This document shows, one piece after another, positions 42,576 to 51,076 of a DNA stretch of 64,000 bases. The position numbers and the translations under genes are program-made. This DNA is from Stappia sp. TSB10P1A. Its GTDB lineage: Bacteria; Pseudomonadota; Alphaproteobacteria; Rhizobiales; Stappiaceae. The notes under the pieces are model-generated. The model was not told where the DNA came from. It ran no database searches and saw only the letters and a program-made list of their open reading frames with translations. Location of the stretch: positions 310,001 through 374,000 of the forward strand of contig NZ_FYAU01000026.1 in the NCBI RefSeq assembly GCF_900185725.1. Reading direction: 5' to 3'. Within the stretch, counting starts at the first letter, position 1; each line of letters opens with the position of its first letter.

Positions 42576-43522
42576 TTGCGCACCGCTCCGAAGGTGATGC
42601 CCCTGAGCAGATGCTTGCGCAGGAGGATGGTGAAGACGAGCACCGGCAGCAGGAACAGGGTGACGCCCGCGCCGATGGCCGGCCAGTCGAGCCCGCCCTC
42701 GCCGATGATCGTCGGGATGAAGGGCGGTGCCGTCTGCGCCGTGCCGGAGGTCAGCAGCAGCGCGAAGGCATATTCGTTCCAGGCGAAGATCAGGCAGAAG
42801 ATCGCCGTCGCGGCGATGCCGGTCGCCATCTGCGGCAGCACCACCTTCACGAAGGCCTGCAGCCGCGTATAGCCGTCGATCAGCGCCGCCTCCTCGTATT
42901 CGCGCGGGATCTCGTCGACGAAGCCTTTCAGCAGCCAGACGGAGAGCGACACGTTGACGGCGGTGTAGAGGATGATCATGCCGAGATGGGTGTCGGACAG
43001 GCCCAGAGTCCGGTACATCAGGAAGATCGGGATCGCGACCGCGATCGGCGGCATCATGCGCGTCGACAGGATGAAGAAAAGCAGATCATCGGCCAGCGGC
43101 ACGCGGAACCGCGAGAAGGCATAGGCGGCAAGCGTCCCGAGGAAGACCGACAGGAAGGTCGAGCCGAAGCCGATGATCACCGAGTTGAGGAACCGTTCGC
43201 CGAACTTGGAGGGGCCGGCGATCACCATCTGCCGCGAGCGTACCAGTTCCTCGTACCAGGTCTGCGGCGGCGGCAGGCTCGCCATATAGTCCGGCGTCTG
43301 GCGGGTCCGCGTCGTGAACAGGTTCACATAACCCTCCAGCGAGGGCTCGAAGACGACCTTCGGCGGATAGGAGATCGAATCCGGCGGCGTCTTGAAGCCG
43401 GTCAGGAAGATCCAGGCCAGCGGCACCATCGTCACCAGCGCATAGACGATCACCAGCGTTCCGGCGATGGTCCGCGTCAGGCGGCTCGGCTCGACCACGG
43501 AATGGGCGGTTGACGTGCTCAT
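42572..43522 (-). CDS. Carbohydrate ABC importer permease (MalG class)
   Basis: Membrane protein of 316 residues with about six helices. The first is LVIVYALVTMVPLAWIFLTG, the EAA loop reads EYEEAALIDGYTRLQAFVKV, and the last segment is LLRGITFGAVRK, as in MalG-type permeases. A long periplasmic loop (residues about 50-110) follows helix 1. Start is the ATG at 43522, which overlaps the stop of the other permease (ATGA); the open frame continues upstream only as an overlap. Confidence 0.9.
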   Translation of the reverse strand: MSTSTAHSVVEPSRLTRTIAGTLVIVYALVTMVPLAWIFLTGFKTPPDSISYPPKVVFEPSLEGYVNLFTTRTRQTPDYMASLPPPQTWYEELVRSRQMVIAGPSKFGERFLNSVIIGFGSTFLSVFLGTLAAYAFSRFRVPLADDLLFFILSTRMMPPIAVAIPIFLMYRTLGLSDTHLGMIILYTAVNVSLSVWLLKGFVDEIPREYEEAALIDGYTRLQAFVKVVLPQMATGIAATAIFCLIFAWNEYAFALLLTSGTAQTAPPFIPTIIGEGGLDWPAIGAGVTLFLLPVLVFTILLRKHLLRGITFGAVRK

Positions 43523-44481
43523 CTGCTCTTCACCGTGTTGAGAGCCTTGACGTAGATGTTGGCCGCGCCGAACACCGTGACGAAGAGAATGATCGCGAAG
43601 GCCGAGGACAGCCCCGTCCGCCACTTCTCGAAGGCCTCGCGCTTGAGATTGATCGAGGCAAGTTCCGTGACCGAGCCGGGACCGCCCGAGGTCAGTTCGA
43701 CGACAAGGTCGAACATCTTGAAGTTCTCGATCGACCGGAACAGCACCGCGAGCATCAGGAACGGCATCACCATCGGCAGGGTGATCGACCAGAAGGTCCG
43801 GAACGGCCCGGCCCGGTCCACCTCGGCCGCCTCGTAGATGTAGTCGGGGATCGAGCGCAGGCCGGCGAGGCAGATCAGCATCGTGTAGGGCGTCCACATC
43901 CAGGTATCGACGATGACGATGGCCCAGGGCGCCAGGTTGACGCTGCCGATCATCTGGAAGGACGAGGGATCGGCCCCGGTGAAGAAGCTGATCACGTAGT
44001 TGAACAGGCCGATCTGCGGCTGATACAGGAACGTCCAGAAATTGCCGACGACCGCCGGCGACAGCATCATCGGCAGCAGGATGATCGTCGTCCACACGCC
44101 ATGGCCGCGGAAGTTCTTGTTGATCAGCCAGGCCAGCGCGAAGCCGATCAGCACCTGGAAGAACATCGTCCAGAACAGGAAATGCGCGGTCACCAGCATG
44201 TTGTGCCAGATGTCCGGATCGGTCAGCACCCGCTCGTAGTTGCGCAGACCCACCCACTCCACAGCGCGATTGATGCGGTTGGCGCGGAAGTCGGTGAAGG
44301 ACAGGTAGACCGTCCAGATCAGCGGAAAGACGTTGATCGCCAGCAGCAGCACGATGGTTGGTGCGATGAAGAGCCAGGCGATCGCCTTGTCCGACAGGCC
44401 GCGCACCCTGCGGGCGATGCCGTGCGGCGTGCTGCGGGCGAGCCGGTCGGCGGCACGCTGACTGATCTGCATTTGAGACAT
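43519..44481 (-). CDS. Carbohydrate ABC importer permease (MalF class)
   Basis: Membrane protein of 320 residues with six helices; helix 1 is WLFIAPTIVLLLAINVFPLI and the EAA loop reads IYEAAEVDRAGPFRTFWSIT. Pairs with the MalG-class permease just downstream. The ATG at 44481 (MSQMQISQRA) was chosen; ATGs at 44496 and 44472 are in frame, and none has a strong ribosome site. It follows the binding-protein gene after a 172-base gap that holds a hairpin. Confidence 0.88.
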   Translation of the reverse strand: MSQMQISQRAADRLARSTPHGIARRVRGLSDKAIAWLFIAPTIVLLLAINVFPLIWTVYLSFTDFRANRINRAVEWVGLRNYERVLTDPDIWHNMLVTAHFLFWTMFFQVLIGFALAWLINKNFRGHGVWTTIILLPMMLSPAVVGNFWTFLYQPQIGLFNYVISFFTGADPSSFQMIGSVNLAPWAIVIVDTWMWTPYTMLICLAGLRSIPDYIYEAAEVDRAGPFRTFWSITLPMVMPFLMLAVLFRSIENFKMFDLVVELTSGGPGSVTELASINLKREAFEKWRTGLSSAFAIILFVTVFGAANIYVKALNTVKSR

Positions 44482-44613
44482 GATCGGATTCCGCATGGTC
44501 GGCGCAGAGCGCCTGGGCTTGCAGGGGCGTTCCGGCATGGGGACGTGAACGGCGCGAGCGCCGGGCCAGGAGCCGGGGCCGGCCGCCGTCGGGCGGGGCC
44601 GTTCATCTGCCGG

Positions 44614-44641
44614 CCTTGCCGCCGCCAGGGCGGCGGCAAGG
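44614..44641 (-). terminator. Intercistronic hairpin after the binding-protein gene
   Basis: A 13-bp perfect stem CCTTGCCGCCGCC / GGCGGCGGCAAGG with a 2-base tip lies 12 bases after the stop of the binding-protein gene and before the permease genes, without a U-tract. Such hairpins commonly raise binding-protein output by stabilising its mRNA end and reducing read-through. Confidence 0.65.
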
Positions 44642-44653
44642 GGATGGGCAGGC

Positions 44654-45979
44654 CTAGAGCTTGCCTTCGTCCTCGAAGGTCTCGGTCCAGTCGGCGATCA
44701 GCTTGTCGAGCGCCTCCTGGGCCGTTCCCTGGTCGGCGACGATGTAGTCATGCAGGCGCTTCTGCATGGCCAGCAGCAGTTCGGCATAGGCCGGCTCCTG
44801 CCAGAAATCCTGCACGGCGCCCATCGCCTTCAGGAAGTCGGCCGCGAAGGGCTGGCTGTCCTTGAAGCCGGGATCGTTGAGCACCGAGTTGTGGGCCGAG
44901 TAGCCGCCGAGCGACCACCACTTGGCCTGCACCGCAGGCTGGGCGAACCACTTGATGTACTTGAGCGCCTCGTCCTTCTTCTCCGAATAGGAGATCACCG
45001 AGATGCCCTGGCCGCCCAGCGTCGAGGCCTCGACATTCTGCTTCGGATTGACGAAGAAGCCGATCTTGTCGCCGCCGACCTGCTCGTCCTTGTAGAGGCC
45101 CGGGAAGAAGGCGAACCAGTTCATCGCCATCGCCACCTGGCCGGACTTGAAGCTGTCGAGGCTCTCCTGCATGTAGCTGTCGGTGTAGCCGGGCGCCGTG
45201 CAGCACTTGTAGAGTTCCTTGTAGAACTCCAGCGCCTCAACCGCTTCGGGCGAATTCACCGCGCCTTCCATGTCATACTTGCCGGGGGTGTTCTCATACT
45301 TGAACCCCCAGGCATAGAGCGCTCCGGTGGCTCCCATGGTGATGCCTTCGGAGCCACGCTCGGTGAAGATGTTGACGCCGTAGCGCGTCTTGCCGTCGAT
45401 CTCGCGACCCTGGAAGAACCTGGCGATCTCCATCAGTTCGCGCTGCGTCTCCGGCGGAGCAAGATCCCGCCCGTACTCCGCCTTGAACGCCTCCTGGATC
45501 TCCGGCTTGGAGAACCAGTCCTTGCGGTAGAACCACGCATTGGCATCGCCCATCGCCGGCAGCGCCCAGTAGTTCGGTGTGCCCTTCGGCCAGGTCGAAT
45601 AGGCATAGACAGTCGCCGGGGCGAAATCGTCCATGCTGATGCCTTCGGCGTCGAAGAAGTCGTTCAGCTTGACGTAGTGGCCGTTTTCCGCGCCACCGCC
45701 GATCCACTGGCTGTCGCCGATCAGAAGATCGCACAGCTTGCCGCCCGAGTTCAGCTCGTTGAGCATCCGGTCGGCGAAGTTCGGCCAGGGCACGAATTCG
45801 AACTTCATGCCGATGCCGGTCTCGGCCGTGAAGTCCTTCGACAACTCGACCAGCGCATTGGCCGGGTCCCAGGCGGCCCAGCACAGGGTGATGTCTTGCG
45901 CCTGTGCCGATGTCGTGGCGAACCCGCCAAGCATCGTCCCGCACAGGACGGCAGCCCATGTCTTCCGATATCCGTTCAC
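44654..45979 (-). CDS. Extracellular solute-binding protein of the polyol-type ABC importer
   Basis: Protein of 441 residues with a signal peptide (YRKTWAAVLCGTMLGGFATT, cleavage after AQA near residue 24) and family 1 solute-binding features (FEFVPWPNFADRMLNELNSG, DLLIGDSQWIGGG, WALPAMGDANAWFYRKDWF). It is the first gene of the operon. The start is a GTG at 45979, because GGGAGG lies 6 bases upstream; the longer frame back to 46069 has no ribosome site. The ligand is not readable; operon enzymes point to a short polyol or ketose. Confidence 0.88.
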   Translation of the reverse strand: MNGYRKTWAAVLCGTMLGGFATTSAQAQDITLCWAAWDPANALVELSKDFTAETGIGMKFEFVPWPNFADRMLNELNSGGKLCDLLIGDSQWIGGGAENGHYVKLNDFFDAEGISMDDFAPATVYAYSTWPKGTPNYWALPAMGDANAWFYRKDWFSKPEIQEAFKAEYGRDLAPPETQRELMEIARFFQGREIDGKTRYGVNIFTERGSEGITMGATGALYAWGFKYENTPGKYDMEGAVNSPEAVEALEFYKELYKCCTAPGYTDSYMQESLDSFKSGQVAMAMNWFAFFPGLYKDEQVGGDKIGFFVNPKQNVEASTLGGQGISVISYSEKKDEALKYIKWFAQPAVQAKWWSLGGYSAHNSVLNDPGFKDSQPFAADFLKAMGAVQDFWQEPAYAELLLAMQKRLHDYIVADQGTAQEALDKLIADWTETFEDEGKL

Positions 45980-46311
45980 GTGATCCTCCCAAACTTCGCG
46001 CGGCGTTCTTGTCGGAACCGCCCCTCCAGACGGCCGCCGGCCGCGCCCCGCCTTGCGCGAGGACGCCATCCGTTGCCCGGATGTTTACCGCGATGTTTAG
46101 TAAGATCATCATAGCTAAACAAATCAAGCGATTTCGTTGCTGCGAAGCCGCATCTCAACCTTGCAATGCAGCATGCTTCACCCGTCAAAAGGGCGTCAAA
46201 GATCCCTTTGTTTCGCAAGGATCGAACTCATCGAAACGATCTGTCTTCGTTTCGCGAAATAATGAGAGCTATGACAATAAACATTTTAATCGCATCCGGG
46301 GCCGCAGCCCG
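45980..46311 (-). promoter_or_regulatory. Promoter region of the polyol/DHA operon with TTTCG repeats
   Basis: This 332-base spacer has no gene. It is AT-rich around 46090-46290 and contains pentamers TTTCG at 46132, 46211 and 46250 and CGAAA at 46232 and 46255, including the palindrome TTTCGCGAAA (46250-46259). TTTCG-type repeats are reported operator elements of DeoR/GlpR-like regulators in alphaproteobacteria, so these are candidate operators. Confidence 0.4.
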
Positions 46312-46343
46312 AAAAAAAGCCGGGCCTTTCCAGGGCCCGGCTT
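46312..46343 (-). terminator. Rho-independent terminator of the FadB/FadJ-like gene
   Basis: On the minus strand a 10-bp stem AAGCCGGGCC/GGCCCGGCTT with a 7-base loop is followed by seven U residues (46312-46318). It begins 45 bases after the stop codon at 46389, a textbook intrinsic terminator. Confidence 0.9.
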
Positions 46344-46388
46344 CGGCGATCTCGCGAGATTTCTGGCGGTGCAGCAAACCAGCCGCGA

Positions 46389-48488
46389 TCAGTCCCGTCC
46401 GTTCAGGGAGGCAAGGGTCTTTCCGTCTTCCGCAAGGCGAACCAGCAGCGGCGCCGGCTCCCAGAAGAACGCGTCTTCCTCGCTGAGGCGACGCAACTCG
46501 GCGAGCACGGGGGCGAGGCCCAGCCTGTCGGCATAGTGCATCGGCCCGCCGCGCCAGCGCGGGAAGCCGTAGCCGGCCAGCATCGTCACGTCGACATCGA
46601 GCGGACGCAGCGCGATACCCTCGTCGACGATCTTCGCCGCCTCGTTGATCATCGCCGCCATGTAGCGCGAGACGATCTCCGCGTCGCTGAAGCTGCGCGG
46701 CACGAGGCCCTTGGCCTCGCGCTCGGCCGCGATGATCGCCTCGACCTCCGGGTCGGGACTGCCGCGCCGGGCCCCCGGTTCATACAGATAGTATCCCCGG
46801 CCGCTCTTCTGGCCGAACCAGCCGCGTTCGCAGATACGGTCGGCGATCTCCACCGTCCGCTCGCGCGGATCGCGCGTCGCCGCCCGCCGCTTGCGCCCGG
46901 CCCAGGCGATGTCGAGGCCGGCAAGATCGCTGACGGCGAAGGGCCCCATCGGGAAGCCGAAGGCGACCAGCGCCGCGTCGATCTGGTAGGGGCTCGCCCC
47001 GTCCTCGACCATGTAGTCGGCGGCCTTGCGATAGGTGTTGAGCAACCGGTTGCCGATGAAGCCGTCGCAGACGCCGGCGCGCACCGCCACCTTACGCAGC
47101 GTCTTGGCCAGCGCGAAGCCGGTGGCGACCACATCCGCCGCCGTCTTGTCCGCCACCACCACCTCGAGCAGGCGCATGACATGGGCGGGCGAGAAGAAGT
47201 GGAAGCCGATCACGTCCTGCGGCCGCGCGGTCGCCGCCGCGATCTCGTTGACATCGAGATAGGAGGTGTTGGTGGCGAGGATCGCGCCCGCCTTGGCGAT
47301 CCCGTCGAGCCGCGCGAACACGTCCTTCTTGACGTCCATGTCCTCGAACACCGCCTCGATCACCAGATCGGTCTCGGCGAGCGCGGCATAATCCGTCGCG
47401 GTGGAGAAGTCGCGCGACAGGATCTGGTCGCGCCGCGCCTCGCTCAGCTTGCCGCGCCGCACGCCGTCGTCGAGGAGCTTTGCGACGATGCCGCGGGCGC
47501 GCTCCGCGCTCGCCTCGTCGCGCTCCACCAGCGTCACCGGCAGGCCGGCATTCAGCGCCGCGACCGCAATGCCGGAGCCCATCGTGCCGCCGCCGATGAC
47601 ACCGATCGAGGCGACCTCGCGCGGACTTGCCGCCTCCGCTTCCGGGATCTTGGCGACCGCCCGTTCGGCGAAGAAGGCATGGATCAGGCCGGCCCGCTGA
47701 TCGGAGGCCATCAGCTCCTTGAAGAGCGCGCGCTCGCGCGCCATTCCCTCAGTGAACGGCAGGTCGTAGGCCGCCTCGATGGCGTCGATCGCCACCATCG
47801 GCGAGATCTGCCCGCGCGCCGACGTCTTCGTCTTCGCGCGCCAGTCGGCGAACAGCGCCTCGTCCTTCGCGCCCGGATCGACCTCGCCCGAGCGCCGGCC
47901 GGTGACCGCGCCTTCGACAAGGCGGCGGGCAAAGGCAAGGCCGGCCGCCAACGGGTCGTCGCCGTCGACGACGGCATCGATGATGCCGAGCTTTACCGCC
48001 TCGACCGCTGCCACATGGCGACCGCTGGTAATCAGGTCGAGTGCGGCGGCCGCGCCCGCAAGGCGCGGCAGGCGCTGCGTCCCGCCCGCGCCGGGCAGGA
48101 TGCCGAGCGTGACTTCCGGCAGGCCGACCTTGGCCGAGGAAACCGCCACACGGGCATGGCAACCGAGCGCGACTTCGAGCCCGCCGCCGAGCGCGGTGCC
48201 GTGCAGCGCCGCCACCACCGGCTTGTCGCAGGCCTCGATGGCCGCGATCACGTCCGGCAGGAACGGCTCGGCCATCGGCTTGCCGAACTCGCGGATGTCC
48301 GCGCCGGCGATGAAGGTGCGACCAGTGCCGTAGATCACGCCCGCGCGCGCCTGATCGTCACCCGCCAGCCGCGCGACGGCCGCCGCAAGGCCCGCGCGCA
48401 CTGCCTGCGACAGGGCATTGACCGGCGGATTGTCGACCGCGATCACGGCAATGCCGTCCTGAACGGAATAGCGTACGGGATCGGTCAC
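46389..48488 (-). CDS. Bifunctional enoyl-CoA hydratase / 3-hydroxyacyl-CoA dehydrogenase
   Basis: Beta-oxidation enzyme of 699 residues. N-terminal crotonase domain (about 1-190): [31 protein letters not shown] and [20 protein letters not shown] with the two catalytic glutamates (PEVTLG, and the Glu in GLEVALG). NAD-binding domain starts [20 protein letters not shown] near residue 292, followed by [17 protein letters not shown] with the catalytic His. Start is the GTG at 48488, 7 bases after AAGGAG. No thiolase gene is adjacent, so it works with a thiolase encoded elsewhere. Followed by a strong terminator. Confidence 0.93.
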   Translation of the reverse strand: MTDPVRYSVQDGIAVIAVDNPPVNALSQAVRAGLAAAVARLAGDDQARAGVIYGTGRTFIAGADIREFGKPMAEPFLPDVIAAIEACDKPVVAALHGTALGGGLEVALGCHARVAVSSAKVGLPEVTLGILPGAGGTQRLPRLAGAAAALDLITSGRHVAAVEAVKLGIIDAVVDGDDPLAAGLAFARRLVEGAVTGRRSGEVDPGAKDEALFADWRAKTKTSARGQISPMVAIDAIEAAYDLPFTEGMARERALFKELMASDQRAGLIHAFFAERAVAKIPEAEAASPREVASIGVIGGGTMGSGIAVAALNAGLPVTLVERDEASAERARGIVAKLLDDGVRRGKLSEARRDQILSRDFSTATDYAALAETDLVIEAVFEDMDVKKDVFARLDGIAKAGAILATNTSYLDVNEIAAATARPQDVIGFHFFSPAHVMRLLEVVVADKTAADVVATGFALAKTLRKVAVRAGVCDGFIGNRLLNTYRKAADYMVEDGASPYQIDAALVAFGFPMGPFAVSDLAGLDIAWAGRKRRAATRDPRERTVEIADRICERGWFGQKSGRGYYLYEPGARRGSPDPEVEAIIAAEREAKGLVPRSFSDAEIVSRYMAAMINEAAKIVDEGIALRPLDVDVTMLAGYGFPRWRGGPMHYADRLGLAPVLAELRRLSEEDAFFWEPAPLLVRLAEDGKTLASLNGRD

Positions 48489-48617
48489 GGGGCAACTCCT
48501 TGGCATGTGGCGAGGGTCCAGAGCCCCTTCCCGAGGCCGGATTTGGGCCGCAGTTTAGGGAGCGGCCCAACTGTTTCAATCCTAAAATATCTCCGCGCGG
48601 ATGGATCGATGCGCGCC

Positions 48618-49445
48618 TTACCGGGTGAACGAGATCGCCATGTCGGCGAGCGGCAGTCCGGCGACACGCGTCTCCCAGCTCTCGCCGGGCGCGACCGGAA
48701 AGGCGCGCGTCAGCGTCCCCGTCGTTACCACGTCGCCGGGCGAGACCGTACTCGCCAGCGCCGTATCGGGCAGCCCGTCGGCCATGGCCTTCAGCGCGCT
48801 CAGGGGTCCGCCGAGCACGTTTTCCGCGTGTCCGCTGTCGATGCACTCGCCGTCGCGGTAGAGATCCAGCGTGAACGAGGAGAGCCGGTCCAGCCACTTG
48901 GCGCGGTTCGCCGCCGTGACGACCGCGAAGGGGCGGTGGCGCAGCAGCCCGTGCAGGGCGAAGGCGGCGACCGTATCCGCCGCCTGGAACCGCCAGTCCG
49001 GATAGACCGACTGGACGATCTCGAAGCCGAGCGCCACCCCGTCGATCCGCTCCAGCAACTGCGCTTCCGACAGCCCGGCCTCGAGCGGCGCGGCGATGCG
49101 GAAGACGATTTCCGGCTCGATCCTCGGTTCCACCAGATGCCCGATGGATGTCTCGGCCGCCCCTTGCGCCGGCGCCTCGGCCAGCGTCGTGTCGTAGACC
49201 GGGCCCCAGATCGGCGCGTGGACGTCGTATTCGTCCCAGATCGTCCGGTTGGTGAAGCCGATCTTCCAGCCGCGCGGGATCTCCCCGCGGGCGATGCGGG
49301 CGGCGCGGATCTCGGCCGAAACCCGATAGGCGCGCGCAAGGCCGAAGCTCTTGTCCCCGTCGGTGATCGGCGCGCAGGAGCCCGCTTCAGCGGCGATCCT
49401 CAAAAGCGCTTGCGCATGGGTCCTGTCGCCATCCGAAATCTGCAA
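48618..49445 (-). CDS. 2-keto-4-pentenoate hydratase-like protein (FAH superfamily)
   Basis: Protein of 275 residues resembling MhpD-type hydratases/decarboxylases: [27 protein letters not shown] near residue 58, the metal-binding EPEIVFRIA, and [19 protein letters not shown] at the C terminus. The metal site normally has Glu residues in such an E-x-E segment, and [10 protein letters not shown] supplies these. The family hydrates dienoates in aromatic meta-cleavage, but no other such genes are here. It is upstream of the beta-oxidation gene with a 129-base gap. Confidence 0.8.
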   Translation of the reverse strand: MQISDGDRTHAQALLRIAAEAGSCAPITDGDKSFGLARAYRVSAEIRAARIARGEIPRGWKIGFTNRTIWDEYDVHAPIWGPVYDTTLAEAPAQGAAETSIGHLVEPRIEPEIVFRIAAPLEAGLSEAQLLERIDGVALGFEIVQSVYPDWRFQAADTVAAFALHGLLRHRPFAVVTAANRAKWLDRLSSFTLDLYRDGECIDSGHAENVLGGPLSALKAMADGLPDTALASTVSPGDVVTTGTLTRAFPVAPGESWETRVAGLPLADMAISFTR

Positions 49446-49613
49446 GGTCGCTCCTCCCGGTTATCCTCGTTTGTCGGGCGACACGATGGCGTCAGGCAGC
49501 TCCCGTGGCAAGTGGGCGCAGGGCGCAGGTCCCCGCCTTCCCCCGGACGGCACCGCGCGCTATTTTCCGGCCTGATCCCGCTTCACGCTTTACCCCCACG
49601 GAAAGGTTTCCTC

Positions 49614-50372
49614 ATGTTGCGACTGCTTCGGGCATTTCTCATGCTGCTGCCGCTGACCGTCACGGCCCAGGCCGCCGATCTCGAGATCCGCGATATCGTG
49701 GTGGGAACCGGCGAGGAGGCCGTGCCCGGCGCCACGGTGACCGTGCACTATACCGGCTGGCTGATGGACGGCACCAAGTTCGATTCCAGCCTCGACCGGG
49801 GAGAGCCCTTCTCCTTCCCGCTCGGGGCGAGCCGCGTTATCCGCGGCTGGGACCAGGGCGTCGAAGGCATGCGCGTCGGCGGCAAGCGCGAGCTCGTCAT
49901 CCCGCCGGAGCTCGGCTATGGCGCCCGCGGCGCCGGCGGCGTCATCCCGCCCAATGCGACCCTGCGCTTCGAGGTCGAACTGCTCGGCGTCGCCAAGCCC
50001 AATTTCGGCACGCTGGACAATTCCGAGCTCAAGGACAGGCTGGCGGCCGGCGCCGTGCTGGTCGATATCCGCCGCCCCGAAGAGTGGAAGGAGACCGGCG
50101 TCATCGACGGCGCCCACCTGATCACCTTCTTCGACGACAAGGGCAACGTGAACCCCGGCTTCATGGATGAACTGGCCGCCATCGCCGGCAAGGACGACCG
50201 CATTGTCCTCGTCTGCCGGACCGGCAACAGGACGGAGGTCCTTGCCCGCTTTCTGACCGAGCGGGCCGGCTATTCCAAGGTCGACAGCGTCGGCCAGGGC
50301 ATCGTTGGCTGGATCGGCGACAGCAACATCGTCACCGCGGCCAAGATGCCGGAAAAATGCTGGCTCTGCTGA
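49614..50372 (+). CDS. Secreted FKBP-type peptidyl-prolyl isomerase fused to a rhodanese domain
   Basis: Protein of 252 residues with a signal peptide ([19 protein letters not shown], cleavage near residue 20). Residues 23-126 are an FKBP domain ([55 protein letters not shown]). Residues about 133-235 are a rhodanese domain: [20 protein letters not shown] and an active-site loop CRTGNRT with Cys201. The FKBP catalyses prolyl isomerisation; the rhodanese may handle sulfur transfer or act as a binding module in the periplasm. Three cysteines (201, 249 and 252, the last two in EKCWLC) suggest thiol chemistry. Start at ATG 49614 after GGAAAGG. Confidence 0.88.
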   Translation: MLRLLRAFLMLLPLTVTAQAADLEIRDIVVGTGEEAVPGATVTVHYTGWLMDGTKFDSSLDRGEPFSFPLGASRVIRGWDQGVEGMRVGGKRELVIPPELGYGARGAGGVIPPNATLRFEVELLGVAKPNFGTLDNSELKDRLAAGAVLVDIRRPEEWKETGVIDGAHLITFFDDKGNVNPGFMDELAAIAGKDDRIVLVCRTGNRTEVLARFLTERAGYSKVDSVGQGIVGWIGDSNIVTAAKMPEKCWLC

Positions 50373-50418
50373 GCTGATACCGGGTCGCCGTCAGAGTTGC
50401 CCCCGTCGGACGGCCTCC

Positions 50419-51048
50419 TCAGACGGGTCCGGACCGATCCGCCGCCCGCAGCAGGGCGACGGCCCGCCGCATCCGCTGGATTGACGTCAGGTGCGCCAGC
50501 AGCGCGTAGATCGCAAGGCCGACGGCGATCGTCGAGGCCGGCGCAATCCCTGCCAGCGACAGGCCGCCGGCGGCCAGCAGCATCGCGCAGAGGAAGATGA
50601 TCCGCTCCAGCCGCTCGAACAGATCCGGCCAGGCCTCGTTGCGGATCGGGATTTCGATGGCCGTGCGCGCCTTGGCATAGCTGGTCAGAACCCCGCCGGA
50701 AAAGGCCAGCAACGCCAGCGCCCAGAGGTCGTTGACCGCGGCAAGCGCCGCGAGAACAGCGAGTTCCTGGTAGCGGTCGACCATCGCATCGAAATAGCCG
50801 CCGGACTTGGTGCACATCGACCGGCGCCGCGCCACCGCCCCGTCCAGCGCATCGAAGGCGAAGGCAAAGGCCAGCGTCAGGCCGAAGAGCGCCGGATTGC
50901 CGTGCCACAGGTAGAGCGCGGAGGTCGCGCAGACCAGCACCAGCCCCGTCGCCGTGACCTGGTTGGGGGTCAGCCCCATGCGCACCAGCGGGGTCGCCAT
51001 GCTCTCCCAGAGCGGGTCGATATGGCGCTTGAACAAGCCGTCGATCAT
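50419..51048 (-). CDS. CDP-alcohol phosphatidyltransferase, phosphatidylinositol-phosphate synthase-like
   Basis: Membrane enzyme of 209 residues with the family signature DALDGAVARR...GGYFDAMVDRYQE, that is D-x2-D-G-x2-A-R-x8-G-x3-D-x3-D with all aspartates present. Six hydrophobic helices. The SYAKAR and FERLERII segments resemble the inositol-phosphate-using members (archaeal and actinobacterial PIP synthases). These transfer inositol-1-phosphate to CDP-diacylglycerol. An inositol-3-phosphate synthase is encoded about 10 kb away in the same lipid island. Cotranscribed with the FGGY kinase gene (28-base gap). A phosphatidylglycerophosphate synthase is an alternative. Confidence 0.75.
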   Translation of the reverse strand: MIDGLFKRHIDPLWESMATPLVRMGLTPNQVTATGLVLVCATSALYLWHGNPALFGLTLAFAFAFDALDGAVARRRSMCTKSGGYFDAMVDRYQELAVLAALAAVNDLWALALLAFSGGVLTSYAKARTAIEIPIRNEAWPDLFERLERIIFLCAMLLAAGGLSLAGIAPASTIAVGLAIYALLAHLTSIQRMRRAVALLRAADRSGPV

Positions 51049-51076
51049 TGGCGCGGTTCCGTTTTTATCAGGATAA

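Noticed and set aside
46536-49613. Very long upstream extension of the FKBP-rhodanese frame
   Set aside because: The extension is antisense to the beta-oxidation gene; the signal peptide at 49614 marks the real start.
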